64,000 bases of DNA, taken from positions 62,001 through 126,000 of the forward strand of contig DASYBB010000200.1 of the NCBI GenBank assembly GCA_036501025.1, read 5' to 3'. The notes beneath the pieces are model-generated. The model was not told the origin of the DNA. It saw only the letters and a program-made list of their open reading frames with translations, and did not search any database. Shown one piece after another: positions 55,108 through 63,329 of this stretch (within the stretch, counting starts at the first letter, position 1; each line of letters opens with the position of its first letter). The position numbers and the translations under genes are program-made. The DNA is from DASUBV01 sp036501025 (lineage in GTDB: Bacteria; Actinomycetota; Actinomycetes; Streptosporangiales; Streptosporangiaceae).

Positions 55108-55551
55108 ATGGTGGACATTCTGCACCGGGTCGGGGTCAAGGACTCGACGCCGGACAAGGTGTACAACGCGCTGACGAGCGTCGAGGGACTGGCCGGCTGG
55201 TGGACCGACGACACGCAGGGCAGCAGCGACGTCGGCGGCGTGCTGCAGTTCCGGTTCCTGCAGGGCGGCTTCGACATGCAGGTCACCGAGCTGAAGCCGT
55301 CCGAGCGGGTGGCCTGGCGGGTCGTCGACGGCCCGGAGGAATGGATCGGGACGACGATCGACTGGGACCTCCGCCAGGATGGTGACTACACCATCGTGCT
55401 GTTCAAGCACCAGGGCTGGCCCGAGCCCGGCGAGTTCATGCATCACTGCAGCACCAAGTGGGGCTCGTTCCTGATGAGCCTGAAGTCCCTGGTGGAGACC
55501 GGCGAGGGCGCGCCCGCGCCGCGGGACGTGCAGATCAGCGACTGGCACTGA
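55108..55551 (+). CDS. SRPBCC-family protein
   Basis: A 147-residue ligand-binding SRPBCC protein: HRVGVKDSTPDKVYNALTSV, LAGWWTDDTQG, WDLRQDGDYTIVLFKHQGWP, ending QISDWH. It completes the operon; ATG 55108 after AGGGAGAAG. Convergent with a kinase gene four bases away. Confidence 0.88.
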   Translation: MVDILHRVGVKDSTPDKVYNALTSVEGLAGWWTDDTQGSSDVGGVLQFRFLQGGFDMQVTELKPSERVAWRVVDGPEEWIGTTIDWDLRQDGDYTIVLFKHQGWPEPGEFMHHCSTKWGSFLMSLKSLVETGEGAPAPRDVQISDWH

Positions 55552-55555
55552 CGCG

Positions 55556-56386
55556 TTATCGCGGCTCCCGGCCGAAGCCGTCCCGCCTGGCGCGCAGGAG
55601 GCTGAGCTGGCGGCGGGCGTAGGCGGGCTCGACGGTCCATCCGTTAGCCGCTTCCCACGCGGTGGCGGCGGTCCGGGCCGCGGCCAGCCGGCCCGGCGGC
55701 AGGTCGCGGCCGGGCAGGTCGCGGCGGGGCAGGTCACGGCGGGGCAGGTCACGGCTGGGCAGCTCGTAGCCAGGCAGCTCGGCCAGGTCCAGATCGGTGT
55801 AGTCCAGCCGGGCCTCGTCCCAGTCCAGCAGGCCGACGCCGGCGGCGGTCACGCGGATGTTCGGGGCGCCGGGATCGCCGTGCACGACGGCCTCGGGAGT
55901 TCCGGCCAGCCGCGCCCACGCCCGGCGGCAGTCCGTCACGGCGTCGGGCGGCATCAGCGACAGGTCCACGTCGCCGCCGCGGTCCGCGGTCAGCAGCTCG
56001 CGCGTGGAGGCGGAACCCGGCCGCTGCGGCCATCCCGCCGTGACCGCGTGGACCCGGCGCAGGGTATCGGCGACGGCCGGCCAGTCGGCCGGTCCCGGCG
56101 GGGCGCCCGCCAGCCACGACTGGACGACGACGCCGTCGACATGCAGGCGGCCGTCCGCCGCGGGAATGACCGCCGGCACCCGGATGCCCCGCCGCGAGAG
56201 GTGGCCGAGCAGGGCGATCTCCCAGTCCAGGCTGGCCGGCTCCCGGCGGGACCGGCGGGCCACGAGCCGCTGCCGGCCGCGCAGCAGCTCGAGCACGGTG
56301 TTGCGGTTTCCCCCGCTGATCGGGCCGACGACGGTCAGGGGGCCCCACGCGGCCAGCACCTCGCGCATCGCCCCATCGTCGCCCAT
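55556..56386 (-). CDS. phosphotransferase-family kinase with RDLP repeats
   Basis: A 276-residue APH-like kinase: ISGGNRNTVLELLRGRQRLV, the HGDPGAPNIRV catalytic loop and LLDWDEARLDYTDLDLAEL. After that, a short tandem repeat (RDLP with G/R/S between, four units) is inserted where relatives have a plain helix or loop. Substrate unknown. Two possible Met starts six codons apart. Confidence 0.8.
   Translation of the reverse strand: MGDDGAMREVLAAWGPLTVVGPISGGNRNTVLELLRGRQRLVARRSRREPASLDWEIALLGHLSRRGIRVPAVIPAADGRLHVDGVVVQSWLAGAPPGPADWPAVADTLRRVHAVTAGWPQRPGSASTRELLTADRGGDVDLSLMPPDAVTDCRRAWARLAGTPEAVVHGDPGAPNIRVTAAGVGLLDWDEARLDYTDLDLAELPGYELPSRDLPRRDLPRRDLPGRDLPPGRLAAARTAATAWEAANGWTVEPAYARRQLSLLRARRDGFGREPR
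55700..55764. repeat. 15-bp tandem repeat inside the kinase gene
   Basis: Units begin CAGGTC at 55700, 55715, 55730 and 55745, with a diverged fifth (CAGCTC) at 55760. Unit length 15 keeps the frame and encodes RDLP plus one linking residue. Confidence 0.85.
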
Positions 56387-56430
56387 GGGCCGCCCGGCGC
56401 CCGGTTCCGGGCCGTCCTAGACTGCCGGTC

Positions 56431-56757
56431 ATGGACCTCAAGGACGCGACGCTCATGATCCTGGCCGAGTCCGGCGCCCACCCCCGGCTGGCCCGGATCG
56501 CGCAGTCGGCCTACGACGAGCTGGCCGACGGCCGTCCGGTCCACTACTCCGTGCTGAGCGACCTGATCAACGAGGTCAGCGGCACGGGCGTCCTGCGGGC
56601 CATGCACCGCAAGTACAGCCCGGTCGCGTGCGACGCGATGCTGATGCCGGTGCTGCGGGAGATCGACCGGTGCAAGCCCGTGCCGCCGCGCCAGCGCCCG
56701 GTGCCGAGCGGCAGCCGCCCCGACCCGCTGACGGCCGACATCAGCCTCGTCCGGTAA
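56431..56757 (+). CDS. hypothetical protein
   Basis: A 108-residue soluble protein of unknown function: DATLMILAESGAHPRLARIA, DELADGRPVHYSVLSDLINE, MHRKYSPVACDAMLMPVLRE, then a Pro/Arg-rich tail. Divergent from the kinase by 44 bases. It is helical with two cysteines; no family recognised. Confidence 0.55.
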   Translation: MDLKDATLMILAESGAHPRLARIAQSAYDELADGRPVHYSVLSDLINEVSGTGVLRAMHRKYSPVACDAMLMPVLREIDRCKPVPPRQRPVPSGSRPDPLTADISLVR

Positions 56758-56772
56758 CCGCCGCCGAGAGCT

Positions 56773-57786
56773 CTACTCGAAGGTGAACACGTAGGCCTGA
56801 GCGCCGGGGCCGTCAAAGGTGATCTCGAAGGTGCGGTCGGTGATCCGGCCGGGCTGGCGGATGAGCTGGTAGAGCCGCGGATGGCTGACCGTGCCGCGGC
56901 CCCGGTCATCGACGTCCGCCCCGTGCGCGGGACCCGGCGGCTGGCCGTCGATGAGGACCCGGAACTCCACCGGGGTGCCGGCCGCGCCCATGACCAGGTG
57001 CAGGTCGCGGGCCCGGAACCGGGAGGCGATCTGCCCGCCGGCCCGGTTGAGCGTGACCGCCTGCTCCGCCATCGTCCAGTCCCCGGCCAGGGCCCAGTGG
57101 TTGAGGCTCAGCCCGTCCGGCCGGGTATAGCGGAGCGGCTCCCCGAGCCGCGCCCCGCCGGGCGAGGCGAAGTTCTCGGTCCGCGCATAGCCGGTGTAGT
57201 TCTCCGGGGACCGCAGGGTGGCCCAGTCGGCGGGGGCCTCCGCGCCGCGCGCGTCCACCGAGACCAGGTCCGGCCCGGCCCCTGGCGATCCGGCCACGGC
57301 CAGGAGCTGCTGAATCGCCATCTCGGACTGGGCGTACTCGCCCTCGCCGAAATGGTGATGCCGGATGCGCCCCTGCGCGTCGGCCAGGTACAGGGCGGGC
57401 CAGTAGTGGTTGCCGAAGGCGCGCCACACCGCATAGTCGTTGTCGGTCGCGACCGGGTAGTCGATCCCCATCTCCGCCACCGCCCGCCTGACATTGCCGA
57501 GGTCGTGCTCGACGCCGAACTCGGGCGTGTGGACGCCGACCACCACCACGCCCGGGCCGGCGTACCGGCTGGCCCAGGCCCGCACATAGGGGAGCTGGCG
57601 CAGCCAGTTGATGCAGGTATAGGTCCAGAAGTTGACCAGGACAATGTTCCCGCGCAGGCCGGGCGCCGTCAGGGGCGGCGAGTTGAGCCACCCGGTCGCG
57701 CCGGCGAACGAGGCCAGCGCGCCCTCGTCCGGCAGCCCGGCGGCGGCCGGGTGCAGCCCGGCGGGCACGGGCCGGCCTGCCGTCAT
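56773..57786 (-). CDS. thioredoxin-fold redoxin with C-terminal beta domain
   Basis: A 337-residue protein. The redoxin domain (about 30-195) has NIVLVNFWTYTCINWLRQLP, VVVVGVHTPEFGVEHDLGNV and YPVATDNDYAVWRAFGNHYW with PALYL. The active-site segment is CINW rather than CxxC, so there is only one cysteine there; as I recall, this is usual in the actinobacterial subfamily. The last ~130 residues are a DipZ-like carbohydrate-binding-type beta domain. No signal peptide. Start ATG 57786 overlaps the epoxide hydrolase stop (ATGA), so the two are co-translated. Confidence 0.8.
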   Translation of the reverse strand: MTAGRPVPAGLHPAAAGLPDEGALASFAGATGWLNSPPLTAPGLRGNIVLVNFWTYTCINWLRQLPYVRAWASRYAGPGVVVVGVHTPEFGVEHDLGNVRRAVAEMGIDYPVATDNDYAVWRAFGNHYWPALYLADAQGRIRHHHFGEGEYAQSEMAIQQLLAVAGSPGAGPDLVSVDARGAEAPADWATLRSPENYTGYARTENFASPGGARLGEPLRYTRPDGLSLNHWALAGDWTMAEQAVTLNRAGGQIASRFRARDLHLVMGAAGTPVEFRVLIDGQPPGPAHGADVDDRGRGTVSHPRLYQLIRQPGRITDRTFEITFDGPGAQAYVFTFE

Positions 57787-59054
57787 GAGCGCAGGGCCTT
57801 GAACGCCGCGCGCACCTCCGCCGAGAACAGCTGCGGCTGCTCCCAGGCCGCGAAGTGGCCGCCCCGGTCCACCTCGTTGTAGTAGATGAGGTTGGGATAG
57901 GCCTGCTCGGCCCGCCTCCGCGGGGCCTGGTACAGCTCGCCGGGAAACACGCTCACGCCGGCCGGGAGGGAGACGTTCTTGGGGTCGAAGAAGCCGTAGG
58001 TGCTCTCCCAGTAGAGCCGGCCCGAGGACACCCCGGTGTTCGTCAGCCAGTAGAGCGTGATGTTGTCGAGGATGCCGTCCCGGGTGAGCTCGCCCACGGG
58101 ACTGCCCGCGAAGGCCTGGGCGATCTCCCCGTAGCTGTAGGCGTCGTGATTGATCATCCAGGCGGCCAGGCCGACCGGCGAGTCCGCCACCCCGTACATC
58201 GTCTGCGGCTGCGTCGCCATCTCCGCGGCGTAGCCGGCGCCCCTGGTGTAGAAGGTGCTCAGGTGCTCGAACGCGCGCCGCTCGTCGGCGGGCAGGTCGG
58301 CCGGCGGCTCGCCGCCGGGGGCGAGCTGGCCGGGGATCGGGAGCGCCGCGGCGATGTCGGGCGGAATCGCGCCGGGCATGTTGGTGTGCATGCCGAGCAT
58401 GCCCGGCGGCGCCTGCGCGGCCATCAGGTCGGTGATAATCGCACCCCAGTCGCCGCCCTGCGCCACGAACTGCGAGTAGCCGAGCCGCTGCATCAGCTCG
58501 ATCCAGGCCCGGGCGATGTGGTCGGGGCCCCAGCCCGGGTCGCGGGGCTTGCCGGAGAATCCGTAGCCGGGCATCGACGGGATGACGACATCGAAGGCGT
58601 CGGCCGCGCTCCCGCCGTGGGCCGTGGGATTGGTGAGCGGGTCGATGATGTTCAGCAGCTCGATGACCGAGCCGGGCCACCCGTGGGTGACGATGAGCGG
58701 CAGGGCATTCTCATGGGCCGAGCGGACGTGGATGAAGTGAATGTCCAGCCCGTCGATCTCCGTCATGAAGTGCGGCAGGGCGCTCAGCTGCGCCTCGCAC
58801 GCGCGCCAGTCGTAATCGGAAGCCCAGTAGCGCGCGAGTTCCTTGATCGTCTCCGACTGGACGCCCTGCGAGTGATCGGGGACGGTCTCCTGGTCGGGCC
58901 AGCGGGTGGCCGCGATGCGCGCCCGCAGCGCATCGATGTCCGCCTCGGAAGTTTCCGGGATCAGGAACGGCCGGATCGCGGTGGCGCCCCTGAGCCGCCG
59001 GTCTGAAGTGACATGTGGCCTCCTTGGCGTGATAAGGGCAGCCAAGGTCGACAT
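57783..59054 (-). CDS. epoxide hydrolase (EHN-type alpha/beta hydrolase)
   Basis: About 423 residues. N-terminal EHN domain (IRPFLIPETSEADIDALRAR, RWPDQETV, YWASDYDWRACEAQLSALPH), then the alpha/beta hydrolase with HGWPGSVIE (oxyanion), nucleophile Asp in VAQGGDWGAIITDL, and HFAAWEQP (catalytic His). It opens epoxides with water, as in the juvenile-hormone/microsomal type. The start is unclear: ATG 59054 or 59069 is in frame but has a weak ribosome site, while a strong AAGGAGG-ATG near 59012 is out of frame, so an indel within the first 20 codons is possible. Confidence 0.8.
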   Translation of the reverse strand: MSTLAALITPRRPHVTSDRRLRGATAIRPFLIPETSEADIDALRARIAATRWPDQETVPDHSQGVQSETIKELARYWASDYDWRACEAQLSALPHFMTEIDGLDIHFIHVRSAHENALPLIVTHGWPGSVIELLNIIDPLTNPTAHGGSAADAFDVVIPSMPGYGFSGKPRDPGWGPDHIARAWIELMQRLGYSQFVAQGGDWGAIITDLMAAQAPPGMLGMHTNMPGAIPPDIAAALPIPGQLAPGGEPPADLPADERRAFEHLSTFYTRGAGYAAEMATQPQTMYGVADSPVGLAAWMINHDAYSYGEIAQAFAGSPVGELTRDGILDNITLYWLTNTGVSSGRLYWESTYGFFDPKNVSLPAGVSVFPGELYQAPRRRAEQAYPNLIYYNEVDRGGHFAAWEQPQLFSAEVRAAFKALRS

Positions 59055-59194
59055 GGGGAGTTCCGCCATGATTCCGGGCCGCCTGCTCAGCCCCCGTGGC
59101 CGCCTGCTTCGGCACTGCATGGTGTCGCACCCGGTATCAGCTAGCCCACCTATAACATGCACGCTGACAGGGCGGCAAGGGGCGCAGGCGCAGC

Positions 59195-59232
59195 GGCGCC
59201 GGGGCCGCCCCCGAAGGGCCGGCCCCGGCGCC
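59195..59232 (-). terminator. strong GC hairpin after katG
   Basis: GGCGCCGGGGCC (59195-59206) pairs perfectly with GGCCCCGGCGCC (59221-59232), and the 14-base loop can extend with GCCC/GGGC. It lies between the katG stop and the epoxide hydrolase gene. Confidence 0.65.
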
Positions 59233-59238
59233 CCCTGC

Positions 59239-59294
59239 GATCAGGCCAGGTCGATCAGGCCAGGTCGATCAGGCCAGGTCGATCAGGCCAGGTC
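59239..59294. repeat. 14-bp tandem repeat covering the katG stop
   Basis: Four perfect copies of GATCAGGCCAGGTC (59239, 59253, 59267, 59281). The unit includes the last katG codons and stop (GACCTGGCCTGA), so the stop region has been copied three extra times downstream. Confidence 0.95.
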
Positions 59295-61505
59295 GAACCG
59301 GTCGAGGTTCATGACCTTGGCCCACGCCGCGACGAAGTCGTCCACGAACTTCGCCTTCGCGTCGTCGCTGGCGTAGACCTCCGCGACCGCCCGCAGCTCG
59401 GAGTTGGACCCGAACACGAGGTCGGCCCGGCTGCCGGCCCACTTGACCGCGCCGGAGGCGTCACGGCCCTCGAACGTGTTCGCGTCCTGCGACGTCGCCT
59501 CCCACGTCGTGCCCAGGTCGAGCAGGTTGACGAAGAAGTCGTTGGTCAGCGTGCCGGGGGCGGTGGTGAAGACGCCGAGCGGCGACTGCTTGTAGTTCGC
59601 GCCGAGGACGCGCAGGCCGCCGACGAGGACGGTCAGCTCGGGGGCGCTCAGGGTGAGCAGGTTGGCCCGGTCGATCAGCAGGTACTCGGCCGGCAGCCGG
59701 TTGGCCTTGCCGAGGTAGTTGCGGAACCCGTCGGCGGCCGGCTCGAGCTCGGCGAACGACTCGGTGTCGGTCTGCTCCGCCGACGCGTCCGCGCGACCCG
59801 GCGCGAACGGGACCTCGACGTCGAAGCCGGCCGCGCGGGCGGCCTGCTCGACGGCCGCCCCGCCCGCGAGCACGATCAGGTCGGCGAGCGAGACCTGCTT
59901 GCCGCTGGCCTGGGCCGCGTTGAATGCCTGCTGGATTTCCTCCAGGGCGCGCAGCACCGTGGCCAGCTGGTCGGGGTCGTTGACCTCCCAGCCGCTCTGC
60001 GGCTCCAGGCGGACGCGCGCGCCATTGGCGCCGCCCCGCTTGTCGCTGCCGCGGAAGGACGCGGCCGAGGCCCACGCCGCGGACACGAGCTGGGACACCG
60101 ACAGGCCGGAGGCCAGGACCCGGGCCTTCAGGGCAGCGACGTCGGCCGCGTCGATCAGGTCGTGCGTGACCGCGGGCAGGGGGTCCTGCCACAGCAGCTC
60201 CTCGGCCGGGATCTCGGGGCCGAGGTAGCGCACGACCGGGCCCATGTCGCGGTGGGTGAGCTTGAACCACGCCCGGGCGAAGGCGTCCGCGAACTGGTCG
60301 GGGTGGGCCAGGAAGCGGCGCGCGATCGGGTCGTAGACCGGGTCCATGCGCAGCGCGAGGTCGGTGGTCAGCATCGTCGGGGCGTGGCTCTTGGCCGGGT
60401 CGTGGGCGTCCGGGACGGTCCCCGCGCCGCCGCCGTCCTTCGGCTTCCACTGGAAGGCGCCCGCCGGGCTCTTGGTCAGCTCCCACTCGTAGCCGTACAG
60501 GGTCTCCAGGAAGCTGTTGTCCCACTGCAGCGGCGTGGGCGTCCAGGTCACCTCGATCCCGCTGGTGATCGTGTCGCCGCCCTTGCCGGTGCCGTAGCTG
60601 CTCTTCCAGCCGAGGCCCTGCTGCTCCATGGGGGCCGCCTCGGGGTCGGGGCCGACGTTGTCCGCCGGGCCCGCGCCGTGCGTCTTGCCGAACGTGTGGC
60701 CCCCGGCGATCAGGGCGAGCGTCTCCTCGTCGTTCATCGCCATCCGCCGGAACGTCTCGCGGATGTCGCGGGCCGCCGCGAGCGGGTCCGGGTTGCCGTT
60801 CGGGCCCTCCGGGTTGACGTAGATGAGGCCCATCTGGACCGCGCCGAGCGGCTCCTGGAGCTCCCGGTCGCCGGTGTAGCGCTCGTCACCGAGCCAGTCG
60901 GTCTCCGGGCCCCAGTACACATCCTCGTCCGGTTCCCAGGCGTCCACCCGCCCGCCGCCGAAGCCGAAGGTCTCAAAGCCCATGGACTCCAGGGCGACGT
61001 TGCCGGTCAGCACGATGAGGTCGGCCCACGAGATCTTCTGGCCGTACTTCTGCTTGACCGGCCACAGCAGCCGCCGGGCCTTGTCCAGGCTGACATTGTC
61101 GGGCCAGCTGTTGAGCGGCGCGAAGCGCTGCTGGCCGGACCCCGCGCCGCCGCGGCCGTCACGGATGCGGTAGGTGCCCGCGCTGTGCCACGCCATCCGG
61201 ATCATCAGCGGGCCGTAGTTGCCGAAGTCGGCCGGCCACCAGTCCTGCGAGGTGGTGAGCACCTCGGCGATGTCCCGCTTGACCGCCGCGAGGTCGAGGC
61301 GGGCGAACGCCTCGGGGTAGCTGAACTCCGCGCCGAGGGGGTTGGTCACGGCGGGGTTCTTGGCCAGGATCTTCAGGTTGAGCCGGTTCGGCCACCAGTC
61401 GCGGTTGGCGTCACCCATGGTCGGGTGAGCCAGGCCTCGGGCGACCGGACACTCCCCCTCGGGGGTCGCGTTCTCGACGACTACTGGATCATGGTTCTCA
61501 GTCAT
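59283..61505 (-). CDS. katG: catalase-peroxidase
   Basis: A 740-residue bifunctional haem catalase-peroxidase. Distal residues R103, W106 and H107 lie in RMAWHSAGTYR; proximal His270 in GGHTFGKTH; the Met-Tyr-Trp adduct is W106-Y229-M255. The N- and C-terminal peroxidase-like halves are both complete. It removes hydrogen peroxide in the cytosol. It lies downstream of furA on the same strand, 33 bases apart, the standard actinobacterial arrangement in which the Fur-type protein represses both. Confidence 0.97.
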   Translation of the reverse strand: MTENHDPVVVENATPEGECPVARGLAHPTMGDANRDWWPNRLNLKILAKNPAVTNPLGAEFSYPEAFARLDLAAVKRDIAEVLTTSQDWWPADFGNYGPLMIRMAWHSAGTYRIRDGRGGAGSGQQRFAPLNSWPDNVSLDKARRLLWPVKQKYGQKISWADLIVLTGNVALESMGFETFGFGGGRVDAWEPDEDVYWGPETDWLGDERYTGDRELQEPLGAVQMGLIYVNPEGPNGNPDPLAAARDIRETFRRMAMNDEETLALIAGGHTFGKTHGAGPADNVGPDPEAAPMEQQGLGWKSSYGTGKGGDTITSGIEVTWTPTPLQWDNSFLETLYGYEWELTKSPAGAFQWKPKDGGGAGTVPDAHDPAKSHAPTMLTTDLALRMDPVYDPIARRFLAHPDQFADAFARAWFKLTHRDMGPVVRYLGPEIPAEELLWQDPLPAVTHDLIDAADVAALKARVLASGLSVSQLVSAAWASAASFRGSDKRGGANGARVRLEPQSGWEVNDPDQLATVLRALEEIQQAFNAAQASGKQVSLADLIVLAGGAAVEQAARAAGFDVEVPFAPGRADASAEQTDTESFAELEPAADGFRNYLGKANRLPAEYLLIDRANLLTLSAPELTVLVGGLRVLGANYKQSPLGVFTTAPGTLTNDFFVNLLDLGTTWEATSQDANTFEGRDASGAVKWAGSRADLVFGSNSELRAVAEVYASDDAKAKFVDDFVAAWAKVMNLDRFDLA

Positions 61506-61538
61506 GGAAGTCCTTCCGGAGTAGGCGGATGACGCTGC

Positions 61539-61976
61539 TCAGGAACTGCGGGCGGTGGAACAGCCGGGGCACACGCTCCAGTAGATGACCTCGGCCTCGT
61601 CGATGGTGAAGCCGTGATCGTCCGACGGGGTCAGGCAGGGCGCCTCGCCGACCGCGCAGTCGACGTCGGCGACGACGCCGCACGACCGGCACACGACGTG
61701 GTGGTGGTTGTCCCCGACCCGTCCCTCGAACCGGGCCGGGCTGCCGGCCGGCTCGATGCGGCGCACCAGCCCCGCCGCGGTGAGCGCGTGCAGGGCCTCA
61801 TACACGGCCTGGAGGGAGATGTGGCCGACGCGACCGCGCACCCCGGCGGCGAGGGCCTCGACGCCAAGGTGGTCGCCGCTGCGCACGGCCTCGAGCAGCG
61901 CGACGCGGGCGGCCGTCACCCGCAGCCCGGCCCCGCGCAGCTCCTCGGCGGTGGTCGGCGGCGGCGATGAGATCAT
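61539..61976 (-). CDS. furA: Fur-family peroxide-responsive repressor
   Basis: A 145-residue FurA/CatR-type repressor: winged helix (GLRVTAARVALLEAVRSGDH, ISLQAVYEALHALTAAGLVR), metal site DNHHHVVCRSCG and C-terminal CPGC for structural zinc (CRSC and CPGC pairs). It probably senses peroxide or iron and represses itself and katG. Confidence 0.93.
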   Translation of the reverse strand: MISSPPPTTAEELRGAGLRVTAARVALLEAVRSGDHLGVEALAAGVRGRVGHISLQAVYEALHALTAAGLVRRIEPAGSPARFEGRVGDNHHHVVCRSCGVVADVDCAVGEAPCLTPSDDHGFTIDEAEVIYWSVCPGCSTARSS

Positions 61977-61982
61977 GAGCCC

Positions 61983-62012
61983 AACCTACCGCGCTAAACA
62001 CGAGCGATACAA
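61983..62012 (-). promoter_or_regulatory. furA-katG promoter
   Basis: Minus strand TTGTAT (62012-62007), 18 bases, TAGGTT (61988-61983), six bases before the ATG. The message is thus nearly leaderless, as known for mycobacterial furA. The AT-rich centre (GTGTTTAG) is a plausible Fur contact. Confidence 0.5.
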
Positions 62013-62033
62013 GAAAGCGAGCAGTTCAAGTCT

Positions 62034-62717
62034 CTATCCGGCCGGCCGGCCGCCCGCCAGGATGTCGATGCTCAGGGCCAGGATCCAGGCCGGGAACAGG
62101 AGTTCCAGCCAGGCGGAGAAGCCGACGCCAACGAGGAGCACGGCCGCGGCGACCAGGCCGGCCAGGCACAGCCACCGCTTGATGAACCGCGTCTGCCGGC
62201 CGATGGTCACCGTGGTCAGCGTGAAGACCGCCGCCATCCGCATGGCGTACACGTTGAGCAGGAGCGAGCTGGTACTGCGGCCCAGGGCCAGGGTGTCGGC
62301 GCCGGGCGCGCCCGACGCGTGCGAGGCCGCCGCGCCGAGCAGGCCGCCGGCCAGGGCCGCGGCCGCGAAGAACATGGCGATGAATAACAGGCCGCTGCCG
62401 AGAAAGACGGTCGCGAAGAAGCGGTCCTCCAGGCGGCCGATACGGTCCCGGACCACGCCGATGAACCACAGGAACGCAAGGCCGGCAAACGGGACCAGGT
62501 TCAGGCCCACGGACACAGCCTTCCGCCGGCCCGAGTCGCTGAGCCACTCGCCCGCGCGACCCGGGTCGGCCGGCGTGGACAGCCGGAGCAGGATCAGCGA
62601 CGTGGCCATGAGCAGCGCGAATGCGATCCCCGCGGCGGCCGCGGCCCGGGGCGTGCGCAGCGTGGCCGGCGAGCCGACCTGGTCGCGGCGCGCCGCTATT
62701 CTTCGTCCCGGGGGCAT
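62034..62717 (-). CDS. multi-pass membrane protein
   Basis: A 227-residue protein with about six TM helices (AAAAGIAFALLMATSLILL, GLNLVPFAGLAFLWFIGVV, ATVFLGSGLLFIAMFFAAAA, near 150, WLCLAGLVAAAVLLVGVGFS, ELLFPAWILALSIDIL) and a conserved-looking RDRIGRLEDRFFA loop. It resembles small integral membrane proteins of unknown function. ATG 62717 (MPPGRRIAA); the end lies just beyond the furA promoter. Confidence 0.7.
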   Translation of the reverse strand: MPPGRRIAARRDQVGSPATLRTPRAAAAAGIAFALLMATSLILLRLSTPADPGRAGEWLSDSGRRKAVSVGLNLVPFAGLAFLWFIGVVRDRIGRLEDRFFATVFLGSGLLFIAMFFAAAALAGGLLGAAASHASGAPGADTLALGRSTSSLLLNVYAMRMAAVFTLTTVTIGRQTRFIKRWLCLAGLVAAAVLLVGVGFSAWLELLFPAWILALSIDILAGGRPAG

Positions 62718-62856
62718 AACCCGGATATTCCCCGGACTCCGGAGAATATCCAGTAGGCTTCCCCGAGAATTGACCCGTATCCCTTTCCGGTATGGATCGC
62801 AACGCAATCCTTGCCGGAAATTTCGGGGTACCGGAATTCCGACCAGGGGGATTGCC

Positions 62857-63285
62857 ATGATTTCCACCACCATGCGACGGGCCGCCATGATGGGTGCCCT
62901 GATCACTGCCGCGGTCATGCTCACCGCGACCGCGGCGTTCAGCGCGACGGGACCGAGCCACCCGCAGCGACGGCAGCTGGCCGAGACGACCTTGTCCAGC
63001 TTCCGGGTGGTCCTCACGGCCACGCGCGGGCCCGGCAGCCCGCCGAACGCCACCGTGACGGCGGCCGGCTTCCGCAAGTCCCGCGGCCGCTGGCAGCTGA
63101 TCTCCACCCGGCGGATCGGCCGGGTCAACGGCTGGTTCTGGTTCTCGGTGGACACCTGCTCGCTGACCACCACCCAGTTCCGCAGCACGCCGCGCACCCA
63201 GCGGGTGGCGTCGATCAACGTCAGCCTGCTGGCCACGCCCTCGGTCGGGTGCTCCCGCACCTACACCGAGACCTGGCGGCCGTGA
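62857..63285 (+). CDS. secreted small protein
   Basis: A 142-residue protein with a Sec-type signal (MISTTMRRAAMMGALITAAV, cleavage after about TAAFSA). The mature part is beta-rich (FRVVLTATRGPGSPPNATVT, GRVNGWFWFSVDTCSLTTTQ, VGCSRTYTETW) with two cysteines that could form a disulfide. Function unknown. ATG after AGGGGGATTGCC. The 140 bases to the divergent membrane protein are AT-richer and hold the promoters. Confidence 0.7.
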   Translation: MISTTMRRAAMMGALITAAVMLTATAAFSATGPSHPQRRQLAETTLSSFRVVLTATRGPGSPPNATVTAAGFRKSRGRWQLISTRRIGRVNGWFWFSVDTCSLTTTQFRSTPRTQRVASINVSLLATPSVGCSRTYTETWRP

Positions 63286-63329
63286 CGCGCTGACCTCGCG
63301 CGGCCCGGGGACCGGCGGGCGCCGCTGAC

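Noticed and set aside
59239..59294. CRISPR-like array
   Set aside because: Units are 14 bp with no spacers and no cas genes; the 15-bp repeats at 55700 are in-frame coding repeats.
61708..62856. Long upstream extension of the secreted protein's frame
   Set aside because: It crosses furA and the membrane protein gene; the signal peptide and AGGGGG site place the start at 62857.
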